IMG/VR virus record: IMGVR_UViG_3300026184_000179
Span: 1-34,621 of that record
Source: a virus
DNA: 34,621 nt
Direction: 5' to 3' (one strand)
Shown in pieces: positions 7,677-13,730 of the stretch. Under the pieces are notes generated by a model that was not told where the DNA came from, made no database searches, and saw only the letters and a list, made by a program, of their open reading frames with translations. Position numbers and translations under genes: made by a program. Within the stretch, counting starts at the first letter, position 1, and every line of letters begins with the position of its first letter.

Positions 7677-7722
7677 GAGTGCTTTATTTTTGATCAAAAA
7701 TGGAGTAATATAGAAGGAGAGA

Positions 7723-7733
7723 TCACAGGAGAT
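7723..7733 (+). promoter_or_regulatory. CACAGGAGAT ribosome-binding site of the DUF3846-like gene
   Basis: TCACAGGAGAT lies just upstream of ATG 7739. Another AGGAG occurs about ten bases earlier (near 7715), so the region has two GGA elements close together, an arrangement often seen in CsrA-bound leaders. Confidence 0.55.
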
Positions 7734-7738
7734 TTAAA

Positions 7739-7999
7739 ATGAGTCTAAACAAATCTGAAACTAAAGTATATCGACTAGACCACAAGCCAAGCCTGAAAGA
7801 AGCACAAGAGCTGGTAGGCGGATATGTCGAAATGAAAGAGCTAAGAAATGGAGATCAAATACTCTTCAATGAAGAGGGTAAGCTAATGGGCTTACCAGTG
7901 AATGTTGAAGCTACTGATATATTCACATCTCCAGGGAATTACGCCGACTATATAGTTGGGAATGCCATAATATTATCAGGAGAAAATAAATGGGTATGA
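7739..7999 (+). CDS. DUF3846-like small phage protein
   Basis: The 86-residue product has the pattern LKEAQELVGGYVEM, then FNEEGKLMGLPVN, then YIVGNAIIL. This corresponds to the DUF3846 family (a LQxLVGGYIE-like start, NEEGKLxGLPxN, and IVGNxLV end) found in phages and mobile elements with no established function. It is the first gene of the short rightward operon starting after the 420-bp noncoding gap, with the shared CACAGGAGAT site. The domain call is from pattern memory but several blocks agree. Confidence 0.75.
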   Translation: MSLNKSETKVYRLDHKPSLKEAQELVGGYVEMKELRNGDQILFNEEGKLMGLPVNVEATDIFTSPGNYADYIVGNAIILSGENKWV

Positions 8000-8115
8000 A
8001 AAATGATGAATTTAGCATATGGAACTGGTATGTTAAACCGGTAGTCTTCTTGATCCTTTCAATGATAGCTACCCTTATTATGACACTTCACTTAATAGGA
8101 GCACTGTATGGATAA
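7990..8115 (+). CDS. Single-pass membrane microprotein, 41 aa
   Basis: This short frame starts at ATG 7990 with AGGAG seven bases upstream (7979-7983) and overlaps the end of the DUF3846-like gene. A second ATG two codons on is also possible. The product has a polar N terminus containing WNWYVKP, then one hydrophobic helix of about 22 residues (VVFLILSMIATLIMTLHLIG), and ends AL-YG. The next gene starts inside it at 8108. The ribosome-binding site, operon overlaps and clean transmembrane helix support a real gene. Function unknown; it is not in the lysis region. Confidence 0.7.
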   Translation: MGMKNDEFSIWNWYVKPVVFLILSMIATLIMTLHLIGALYG

Positions 8116-8338
8116 AGACACAGAGAGTAAGGTAATGGAAAAGTTTTTCCATATGGGGTTTTTGCCTAATACCCCAACTATCATCTTTCACATAGATGAT
8201 ATTTACTACATCGAAGCAAAGCCTATCAACCCAGAAATTATTGGTAGGCGCTCGTTGTTAGCTTATCAGGTAGAGATAAGCAAGAGCACAGACAAAGGAG
8301 TTAAGCTTCAAAAAACTCGCATCTTAACTTTGGAGTAA
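8108..8338 (+). CDS. Hypothetical protein, 76 aa
   Basis: ATG 8108 follows AGGAG (8097-8101) with six bases spacing and overlaps the microprotein gene. The product has a charged helical start (MDKDTESKVMEKFFHMGFL) and a beta-rich remainder with IFHIDDIYYIEAKPI and VEISKSTDKG segments, consistent with a compact soluble alpha/beta or beta-barrel fold. It lies in a four-gene operon of small unknown proteins. No motif points to a function. Confidence 0.65.
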   Translation: MDKDTESKVMEKFFHMGFLPNTPTIIFHIDDIYYIEAKPINPEIIGRRSLLAYQVEISKSTDKGVKLQKTRILTLE

Positions 8339-8341
8339 GCT

Positions 8342-8614
8342 ATGCCACGTGAAGACCAAGACCTTGATCACAATTTTGATTTTCGTTTGGGTATCGGCAT
8401 TAAGCATCCTCACTATGATATGTGCCGCCGATACTATAACAAAGGGGAAAGGGATGCATTATACCCATTGGAAATTTTTGTTAGTATGTTGGGGTATAAT
8501 TCAATAGCAGATGCTATGAATGCTCTAAAAGATTATGAATCTAATGCGTCTGCTAAATTCCCAAAAACTCCTTGCTATGAAAAACCCGCTGATGAGACTA
8601 GCGAGGGGCGCTAG
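8342..8614 (+). CDS. Hypothetical protein, 90 aa
   Basis: ATG 8342 is preceded by TGGAG and lies three bases after the previous stop. The product is acidic, His/Tyr-rich early on (HPHYDMCRRYYNKGERDALY), has a helical middle (MLGYNSIADAMNALKDY), and ends in a polar tail. Its stop codon is inside the first of several hairpins that form the leader of the next gene. It ends the small-gene operon. Family not recognised. Confidence 0.65.
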   Translation: MPREDQDLDHNFDFRLGIGIKHPHYDMCRRYYNKGERDALYPLEIFVSMLGYNSIADAMNALKDYESNASAKFPKTPCYEKPADETSEGR

Positions 8615-8732
8615 TCGAAACGGTAGGCGCGGCGTAGATCGCCGCGCCTACCGTCCGGGAATAGCCTCAGAAATCTGTAGCGTTTTCCCGCCGTCTATTA
8701 TATACTAGACGGAAATCGGCGGTTCATCCGCC
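8596..8732 (+). promoter_or_regulatory. Structured leader with four hairpins before the 8766 gene
   Basis: Four perfect inverted repeats lie in a row: GACTAGCG/CGCTAGTC (8596-8603, 8609-8616), a 14-bp stem at 8621-8634 with 8640-8653 and loop TAGAT, CCGTCTA/TAGACGG (8691-8697, 8706-8712), and GGCGG/CCGCC (8718-8722, 8728-8732). None is followed by a T-run. A TATACT (8701-8706) inside the third could be a -10 box, but there is no good -35. The stretch is either a structured 5' leader or a set of protein-binding palindromes. Confidence 0.6.
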
Positions 8733-8748
8733 TGATTGCTCTTTCAAA

Positions 8749-8759
8749 ACACAGGAGAT
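8749..8759 (+). promoter_or_regulatory. ACACAGGAGAT ribosome-binding site of the 8766 gene
   Basis: ACACAGGAGAT precedes ATG 8766 with eight bases between AGGAG and the start, which decides against the upstream in-frame TTG at 8736. It is the same eleven-base word as at 2088-2098 and on the minus strand at 6977-6987. Confidence 0.65.
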
Positions 8760-8765
8760 AAAACG

Positions 8766-9575
8766 ATGATGTTCAAGATTAATGAGCAGTTCAAGGTTGT
8801 GTGCAAAGGTACTTCACTGAAGGCTGAAGAAGATGGAGATTTTCTTCTCCACGACAAGCTTCAGAAAGCAACCCTTCAGGAAGTTGCGAAAGCGAACAAT
8901 GTTGAAGTACCCAGGAAAGCCTCAGCCCCTGATCTGTTCAAGGCAATCGAAAAATCCTTCAACGAACGCGAGGACATACCAACCATGAACGATCAAACGG
9001 AAAACAAGGCTGAAGGCGCAGGTAAACCCAAGGCCAAGATCGACCAGAAGTACATCGACATCGTCAAGAAAGGCTTTGAAGCGAACAAGGATGCAGACGC
9101 TATCCAGGTTGACCTGGTTAAGGCCGGTCTGAAGTTCAAGCAGGCTGCTTCGATGTTCAAGAAAATCGCGGAGCAAGAAGGCTTCAAGATCAGCGCGAAG
9201 GAGCGCAACGAGAAAGCCAAGGAGCTGTTGGGCGATTTCGTACCCAAGAGCTGGGAAGATGTTGAAAAGTCTGTCAAGCACCTGACGGAAAACATCAAAG
9301 ATACTTCCGAACCCCAGGCGCTTGCTGTGCTTCGCAAGATTTGCAAGGATGCTGAAGTTGAGTTCCCCAAAAAGCCCAAGGGTGCCAAAGGCGGTGGCGG
9401 CCCGCGTGGCTTCAAGGCGGAAGTCTACAAGTGGATGCTGGAAAATCCGAAAGCAACCAAGAAGGAATTGGAGAAGTTCCTCACGGAAAACGGGCAGCGC
9501 CCCGTTTATATCCCGCATTACTGGGATATCATGGAGTTTGCACGGAAGTTCTCTGAAGTCTACAACAAGCAGTAA
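8766..9575 (+). CDS. Lysine-rich helical protein with SAP/HeH-like N-terminal motif
   Basis: The 269-residue product is very rich in Lys, Glu and Ala and almost entirely helical. Residues about 30-60 (KATLQEVAKANNVEVP then a second short helix) resemble a SAP or HeH helix-extension-helix, a DNA-binding or bridging motif. A basic, glycine-rich linker (about 208-222) precedes a helical C-terminal domain ending in an aromatic stretch with IPHYWDIMEF. Codon use is strikingly different from neighbours: AAG, CTG, ATC and GGC are favoured, suggesting high expression or separate origin. It has its own structured leader and a strong terminator, so it is an independent unit. A DNA-binding or host-takeover role is inference. 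Confidence 0.75.
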   Translation: MMFKINEQFKVVCKGTSLKAEEDGDFLLHDKLQKATLQEVAKANNVEVPRKASAPDLFKAIEKSFNEREDIPTMNDQTENKAEGAGKPKAKIDQKYIDIVKKGFEANKDADAIQVDLVKAGLKFKQAASMFKKIAEQEGFKISAKERNEKAKELLGDFVPKSWEDVEKSVKHLTENIKDTSEPQALAVLRKICKDAEVEFPKKPKGAKGGGGPRGFKAEVYKWMLENPKATKKELEKFLTENGQRPVYIPHYWDIMEFARKFSEVYNKQ

Positions 9576-9591
9576 GGGACCACTGCACCAG

Positions 9592-9624
9592 AAAGGGGCG
9601 CTAGAAATAGCGCCCCTTTTTTTT
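9592..9624 (+). terminator. Strong Rho-independent terminator
   Basis: AAAGGGGCGCTA (9592-9603) pairs perfectly with TAGCGCCCCTTT (9608-9619) around a GAAA tetraloop, followed by a run of eight T residues (9617-9624). This is a textbook terminator for the 8766-9575 gene. Confidence 0.93.
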
Positions 9625-9639
9625 GGGCTTATAAAAAGG

Positions 9640-9645
9640 TATAAT
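9640..9645 (+). promoter_or_regulatory. Candidate -10 box for the flavoprotein/ThyX operon
   Basis: A perfect TATAAT lies between the terminator and the first ribosome-binding site of the next operon. The -35 position falls in the T-run and does not match TTGACA, so the promoter may need an activator or a phage factor. Location is the main support. Confidence 0.5.
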
Positions 9646-9669
9646 ATAAGGTCAATAAAAGGAGATGGA

Positions 9670-9726
9670 ATGCTGGCCAACAAAATCCCTTCCCACCAAT
9701 CCCACAAAATTCTGGAGTCTCAATGA
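9670..9726 (+). CDS. Possible 18-aa leader peptide, coupled to the flavoprotein gene
   Basis: ATG 9670 follows AAAAGGAG (9657-9664) and encodes MLANKIPSHQSHKILESQ, ending at a TGA that overlaps the flavoprotein start (ATGA at 9723-9726). The good ribosome-binding site, right after a candidate -10 box, and the coupled overlap suggest translation. It may be a leader peptide that controls the operon, or a chance frame. The next gene also has its own GGAG site, so coupling is not essential. Confidence 0.4.
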   Translation: MLANKIPSHQSHKILESQ

Positions 9727-10667
9727 TAATTCTAGGCGCTGGTATGGCTGGCTGTTTAGTCGGTGCTATTAATAATGATGCTATCATATATGAGGCGCAA
9801 AATGAAATCCCTGATAATCACAATGCTGTTCTAAGGTTCAGGGAAGACAAGATAAGCAAGACCACAGGGATACCATTTAGAAAAGTAAAAGTAACAAAAA
9901 CAATATGGCATGATGGCAGAGAAGTCCAGCCATCACCAAGATTTTCAAATTGGTATTCAAAGAAGGTAACTGGTAAAATATCAGAAAGATCAATTGATAA
10001 TATTAATCCAGTTGAGCGTTTTATAGCCCCACCAGATTTCCATTTGATTCTTGCAGATATTTGCAGGAATAGAATCAAATTTGGCTACAAAGTATCAGAA
10101 ATACGCACTGATGGTATGATGTTTCATAACATAGAAGGTGCTTTTGATAGAAGTTTTACGCCAATCATTTCAACTATACCAATGCACATATTATCTGCTG
10201 TAACAAGAATACCTATAACAGCAGATTTTAATTTCAAAAATATTTTTATCACAAGATACAAAATAAAAAATTCAGACGTTTTCCAAACAATATATTACCC
10301 TGATCCACAATTCAAAATATATCGCGCCACTATAACTGGCGAAGATTTGATTGTTGAATCTATGGGCAATAATTTAGATGGGATAGAAGAAGCAATGCTG
10401 ATTGAAAGTCTTGGTTTAAAATCAAATGACTTGCAATTTGTTGCCCAAAAAGAACAGAAGTATGGTAAAATAAATCCAATAAATGATAATGTAAGAAAGA
10501 GATTCATGTTTGAAGCAACACACCAGCTAGCTATATATAGCCTTGGTCGTTTTGCTTGTTGGAGAAACATTCTGCTTGATGATGTTTATGATGACATCTT
10601 TAAAATAAAGAGAATGACTCAAAGTGATATTTACAATATAAAACTGGAGATGAGCAATGAAGGTTGA
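9723..10667 (+). CDS. FAD-dependent oxidoreductase (UGM/amine-oxidase-like fold)
   Basis: ATG 9723 follows GGAG (9714-9717). Residues 3-10 are a Rossmann FAD motif (G5, G7, G10 of GAGMAG), with an acidic residue E24 ending the second strand for ribose binding. The C-terminal region has YSLGRFACW followed by DD, the second FAD-contacting block seen in UDP-galactopyranose mutase and amine-oxidase-type flavoproteins. At 314 residues it is shorter than typical members, which suggests a reduced substrate domain. It overlaps the ThyX-like gene, which itself should use FAD, so the two probably act in one pathway. The substrate is unknown; a nucleobase or nucleotide oxidation step is inference. Confidence 0.7.
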   Translation: MIILGAGMAGCLVGAINNDAIIYEAQNEIPDNHNAVLRFREDKISKTTGIPFRKVKVTKTIWHDGREVQPSPRFSNWYSKKVTGKISERSIDNINPVERFIAPPDFHLILADICRNRIKFGYKVSEIRTDGMMFHNIEGAFDRSFTPIISTIPMHILSAVTRIPITADFNFKNIFITRYKIKNSDVFQTIYYPDPQFKIYRATITGEDLIVESMGNNLDGIEEAMLIESLGLKSNDLQFVAQKEQKYGKINPINDNVRKRFMFEATHQLAIYSLGRFACWRNILLDDVYDDIFKIKRMTQSDIYNIKLEMSNEG

Positions 10668-11436
10668 CTTAATTGATTACACAGGAGCAGGCCATAAATT
10701 CCCTGATCAATATGCAGGTAGATTGTTGGCCTATACAAAGAACACAAGATTGACTCAAGGAGCAGAGTCAAGAGATATGATTCAAGATTACTCATATGAA
10801 AAATTGATTGAGGAACTTGAATATATTGCTAACACAATCAGGAGTAGTTGGGAATTTATCAATTATACTTTTGAGATAAAAGGAGTAACAAGGGCATTCA
10901 CTCATCAGTTTGTTAGGACTAGGACAGCTAGTTTTGCTCAACAAACTATGCGTACTATTACTATTAAAGATATTCAAGTTTCAATCCCTGATTCAATAGT
11001 GCTTGGCAGTAGAGCATATGCATTATGGGATAGTGCTGTTGGTAAAATAAGGCACGTTTATGATCAACTGATACAAGAGGGAATACCACCAGAAGATGCT
11101 CGTGGTATTCTTCCAACCAATATAAAAACAAATATAATTGCTGGGATGAATTTAAGAACTCTTGCTGATCTTGTTGGTAAAAGGGATAACCCAAGAGCAC
11201 AAGGTGAGTATACTCACGTTGTAAAGCATATGTCAAACCTTGCCAGAGCAGTTCACCCATGGACTGAAAATTTCCTTTATCCAGATCGAACTAGCACACC
11301 TGAATTAAACAGGCTACTTTATTTGGTAAGAAATGAAGTTATTTCAAGAGGAATGAAAACAATTGGTGGCTATGATATCCCTGATCTTAAAACTATCTAT
11401 AAGGAATTGGATATGTTGAAAGGAGTATGGGGATGA
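10657..11436 (+). CDS. thyX: Divergent ThyX-like flavin-dependent thymidylate synthase homologue
   Basis: ATG 10657 follows GGAG and overlaps the flavoprotein gene. The 259-residue protein aligns along its length with ThyX: GVTRAFTHQFVRTR at 76-89, DARGILP at 148-153, MNLRTL at 164-169 and RAQGEY at 180-185. ThyX normally methylates dUMP using folate, FAD and NADPH. Key positions differ: the RHRX7S signature is here R87-T88-R89-X7-T97, the conserved His of the SFEH block is F67, and the Arg after AQxEI is T186. It may therefore use an altered substrate or one-carbon chemistry, or be less active. The fold assignment is firm, the reaction is not. Confidence 0.8.
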   Translation: MKVDLIDYTGAGHKFPDQYAGRLLAYTKNTRLTQGAESRDMIQDYSYEKLIEELEYIANTIRSSWEFINYTFEIKGVTRAFTHQFVRTRTASFAQQTMRTITIKDIQVSIPDSIVLGSRAYALWDSAVGKIRHVYDQLIQEGIPPEDARGILPTNIKTNIIAGMNLRTLADLVGKRDNPRAQGEYTHVVKHMSNLARAVHPWTENFLYPDRTSTPELNRLLYLVRNEVISRGMKTIGGYDIPDLKTIYKELDMLKGVWG

Positions 11437-11954
11437 CAGATGCCAAAGCTGTTATATTTGATATAGATCAAACGCTGGCAAATAATTTCCACAGGCATAA
11501 TCTTGCTGATAATAAGGATTGGAGTAAATTCCATGATGCCTGTTTGCTTGATGATCCAATAGTTCCTATGATGAAGCTATTGTGTATGTTTTATTATTCT
11601 GGTCATGAAGTTTTCTTATTAACAGCAAGGCCAGAAGCTGTAAGGATAAAAACTAACACTTGGCTAAAATCATATTCAGGGTTAGAGTTTGGCGCAAGAA
11701 ATTTATTGATGAGACGCAATGATGATGAAAGGCCAAGCTGTGAAGTAAAAGAGTCTATGTTACACAGAAAGATTTTAAAGCACTATGATATATTCTGTGC
11801 TTTTGAAGATAATGAAAATTGCATAGATATGTATACAAGGAATGGCATATTATGCATCAAGCCAATGATTAAGGGTGGTGATGTAACTCTTTGCAAAAAG
11901 TGTGGCAATTTAGTTAGAGATGAGGATGGAGATTATGTATTACAATCAAATTAA
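11433..11954 (+). CDS. HAD-family phosphatase resembling the polynucleotide kinase 3'-phosphatase domain
   Basis: ATG 11433 is preferred over ATG 11427 because the AGGAG at 11421-11425 is seven bases away; it overlaps the ThyX-like stop. Motif I is FDIDQTLA near residue 10, motif II LLTARPE near 67, and motif IV FEDNENCIDMY near 125. The layout, including the Arg-rich RRNDDERP segment and a Lys before the HxxI helix, resembles the phosphatase domain of T4 polynucleotide kinase; no kinase domain is attached. A CKKCGN pair near the C terminus may bind zinc. Likely substrates are DNA/RNA 3'-phosphates or nucleoside monophosphates. Either fits with the ligase downstream or the ThyX-like pathway upstream. 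Confidence 0.75.
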   Translation: MTDAKAVIFDIDQTLANNFHRHNLADNKDWSKFHDACLLDDPIVPMMKLLCMFYYSGHEVFLLTARPEAVRIKTNTWLKSYSGLEFGARNLLMRRNDDERPSCEVKESMLHRKILKHYDIFCAFEDNENCIDMYTRNGILCIKPMIKGGDVTLCKKCGNLVRDEDGDYVLQSN

Positions 11955-12453
11955 AACTCTTGAGGATTTCTTTTATGTTGGCCTTGATAGAGATGTTTCA
12001 AGAGTAATCCCTGATGTTAAAAAGCAACCCAGCATAATACTTAATGTTGGTGCTGGGGAAAAGGATATTGAGGGTGCTATTCCTCTTGATTACCCTGAGT
12101 ATGATTTTGACAAGGATGAAATACCTTATGTTGATAATTCTGTTGATCAGATACATGCTTATCATTTTTTGGAGCACTTACATAATCCTGTTTGGATGCT
12201 TCTTGAATTCCAAAGAGTTTTAAAGGTTGGTGGCCATGTTAATATCGTTGTGCCTTATTATAATGCACAAATAATGGCGCATGATCTTGATCACAAGCAT
12301 TCTTTTTGCGAGGATACATGGAAAATTTTATTCTCAAATCCATATTATAACAAGAATAAAGTTAGCTGGAGATTAGCAATTTATTTCAACATGATTATGG
12401 GTATAGTGGAGAGAAATTTATGCCTGTTCACTCAATTGGTAAAAAAGCTGTAG
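11935..12453 (+). CDS. Class I SAM-dependent methyltransferase-like protein
   Basis: ATG 11935 has GAGG nine bases upstream and overlaps the HAD gene by 20 bases; ATG 11926 is an alternative. Residues about 35-50 (IILNVGAGEKDI) are motif I of the Rossmann methyltransferase fold, with a DYPEYDF acidic loop, then HAYHFLEHLHNP (motif IV region) and VLKVGGHVNIVVPYY (motif V/VI). At 172 residues it is near the minimum for the fold and lacks a recognisable target-recognition domain, so it is not a typical DNA methylase. Acceptor unknown; its place between nucleotide genes suggests a nucleotide or small molecule, which is inference. Confidence 0.75.
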   Translation: MYYNQIKTLEDFFYVGLDRDVSRVIPDVKKQPSIILNVGAGEKDIEGAIPLDYPEYDFDKDEIPYVDNSVDQIHAYHFLEHLHNPVWMLLEFQRVLKVGGHVNIVVPYYNAQIMAHDLDHKHSFCEDTWKILFSNPYYNKNKVSWRLAIYFNMIMGIVERNLCLFTQLVKKL

Positions 12454-12746
12454 TACCAGAAGCACTTAGAAGTTGTGCTGAAATTTATGAAGAGCGCAAC
12501 AAGTTATATGGAGATAACTATAAACGCTTTGGTCAAGTTATGGGAATCTTATTCCCTAATGGTATTAATTTGGATAATGAAATGGAGTATAATAGATATG
12601 GAATATTTGTCCAAATGATATCAAAGATAATGCGTTACGCAGAAAACTGGGAGAAAGGCCACCCTGATTCTTTGGATGATCTTTCTGTATATTCACAAAT
12701 GCTTAATGAACTTGATGGCATTCTAAGAAAAGAAATGGAGAAATAA
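12420..12746 (+). CDS. All-alpha MazG/Nmad1 (DUF1599)-like protein
   Basis: ATG 12420 follows a GGAG site and lies inside the end of the methyltransferase gene. The 108-residue helical protein has the pattern ERNKLYGDNYKRFG, then RYGIFVQMISKIMRYAENW, then DSLDDLSVYSQML. This is typical of small all-alpha pyrophosphatase-like proteins annotated DUF1599 or Nmad1 (nucleotide modification associated domain 1). That family was named because it accompanies thymidylate synthase-like and base-modifying genes in phages, which is the arrangement here. The magnesium-binding acidic residues are only partly recognisable. Family call is from memory of the pattern. Confidence 0.65.
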   Translation: MPVHSIGKKAVVPEALRSCAEIYEERNKLYGDNYKRFGQVMGILFPNGINLDNEMEYNRYGIFVQMISKIMRYAENWEKGHPDSLDDLSVYSQMLNELDGILRKEMEK

Positions 12747-13312
12747 TGATTGTTTTTGACAATGAGACCACTGGCCTTTTAAAGCCTAGCCTAACAGATA
12801 TTTCTGAACAGCCTTATATAACTGAAATATGCTGTGTTAAAATCAACTTTGATCAAAACTCTGGAGAGTATGACTTTGTTGATGAAATGGAAACTCTTGT
12901 TAAGCCAGGCATGCCAATCCCTGAAGATTTAGAAGAAAAGATTGGCATAACAAATGAGATGGTTGAAGGTGCTCCGCCTTTCATAGAAATTTATGATCAT
13001 CTCTGTGATTTCTTTTTGGGCGAGCAAACTTTTGTTGCCCATAACCTTTCATTCGATGCCGGTTGTGTTAAATATGAATTGATGCGTCATGGTCTTGAAT
13101 TTAAATTCCCATGGCCAAAGAATTGGTTGTGTACTGTAGAGGCAACAAGGCATCTTGAAAATAAAAGACTGAGACTTGGTTACCTTCATGAATTGGCTAC
13201 AGGCAAACAACTTGAAGGTTGGCACAGAGCAAAGAATGATGTCTACGGACTCATCAGAATTTTAAATTGGATGGTTGATCAAAAAATCATTAATCCAGAG
13301 GCATATCCATGA
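12746..13312 (+). CDS. DEDDh 3'-5' exonuclease (DnaQ/epsilon-like)
   Basis: The start overlaps the previous stop as TAATG. Exo I is FDNETTG with D5 and E7, Exo II is HNLSFDAG with D104, and Exo III is HRAKNDV with H160 and D165, giving a complete DEDDh active site. The 188-residue length equals the catalytic core of the Pol III epsilon subunit. Three genes downstream lies a DnaE-type polymerase, so this is very likely its separately encoded proofreading exonuclease. There is no visible clamp-binding motif. Confidence 0.88.
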   Translation: MIVFDNETTGLLKPSLTDISEQPYITEICCVKINFDQNSGEYDFVDEMETLVKPGMPIPEDLEEKIGITNEMVEGAPPFIEIYDHLCDFFLGEQTFVAHNLSFDAGCVKYELMRHGLEFKFPWPKNWLCTVEATRHLENKRLRLGYLHELATGKQLEGWHRAKNDVYGLIRILNWMVDQKIINPEAYP

Positions 13313-13548
13313 AGGCAAAATTAATTATAGAGTGCACAATGGAATTGAATCTTGAAAGCTATCAAGGCCAAGATGATATGGTTGTTGAAACTTTTGATGA
13401 TGCCATTGAATATGAGAATAAATATGGGTCAGGCTCTGATCCTGAACAGGCCATTGAATATCTTTGCTTTGCTGGAGATTTTACTCACAAAATTGTTAGA
13501 GTAGAAGATGATGAAAAGATAGATATTGATGGGAGTGATATTGAATGA
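13309..13548 (+). CDS. Hypothetical acidic protein, 79 aa
   Basis: It overlaps both neighbours by ATGA. The product begins MKAKLIIECTMELNLESY, is strongly acidic, and has a helical middle around EQAIEYLCFAGDF, then an acidic end with DDEKIDIDGSD. The strand-helix-strand look suggests a small alpha/beta fold. It sits between the exonuclease and polymerase genes, so an accessory replication role is possible but not shown by any motif. Confidence 0.65.
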   Translation: MKAKLIIECTMELNLESYQGQDDMVVETFDDAIEYENKYGSGSDPEQAIEYLCFAGDFTHKIVRVEDDEKIDIDGSDIE

Positions 13549-13730
13549 GAGTTAAAATTGGCGATAAATGGCACAATTCAGATGATGAACCAATATGTAT
13601 TCAAATATCTGAATTAGAACAAAAACAAATTGGCAATATAGATCGTTCAGTTGCAACACAAGGAAAGTATGCAATATTCCCTGATGATTGGAGTCCAGAG
13701 CACTGTTTTTCTTGGATGAATGATTTATGA
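13545..13730 (+). CDS. Hypothetical protein, 61 aa
   Basis: ATGA overlaps join it to both the preceding gene and the polymerase gene, so its translation is probably coupled to the polymerase. The product is beta-rich with charged loops: MRVKIGDKWHNSDDEPICIQ at the start and a Trp-rich, acidic end (FPDDWSPEHCFSWMNDL). A small beta-sheet domain is likely. Family not recognised. Confidence 0.62.
   Translation: MRVKIGDKWHNSDDEPICIQISELEQKQIGNIDRSVATQGKYAIFPDDWSPEHCFSWMNDL

Noticed and set aside
8621-8653. 14-bp hairpin considered as a terminator
   Set aside because: No T-run follows and it lies in front of a ribosome-binding site; a leader structure is more likely.
8922-9707. Long open frames on the minus strand opposite the 8766-9575 gene (up to 261 codons)
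   Set aside because: They are mirror images of a codon-biased gene with few AT-rich stops, lack a ribosome-binding site and overlap the terminator.
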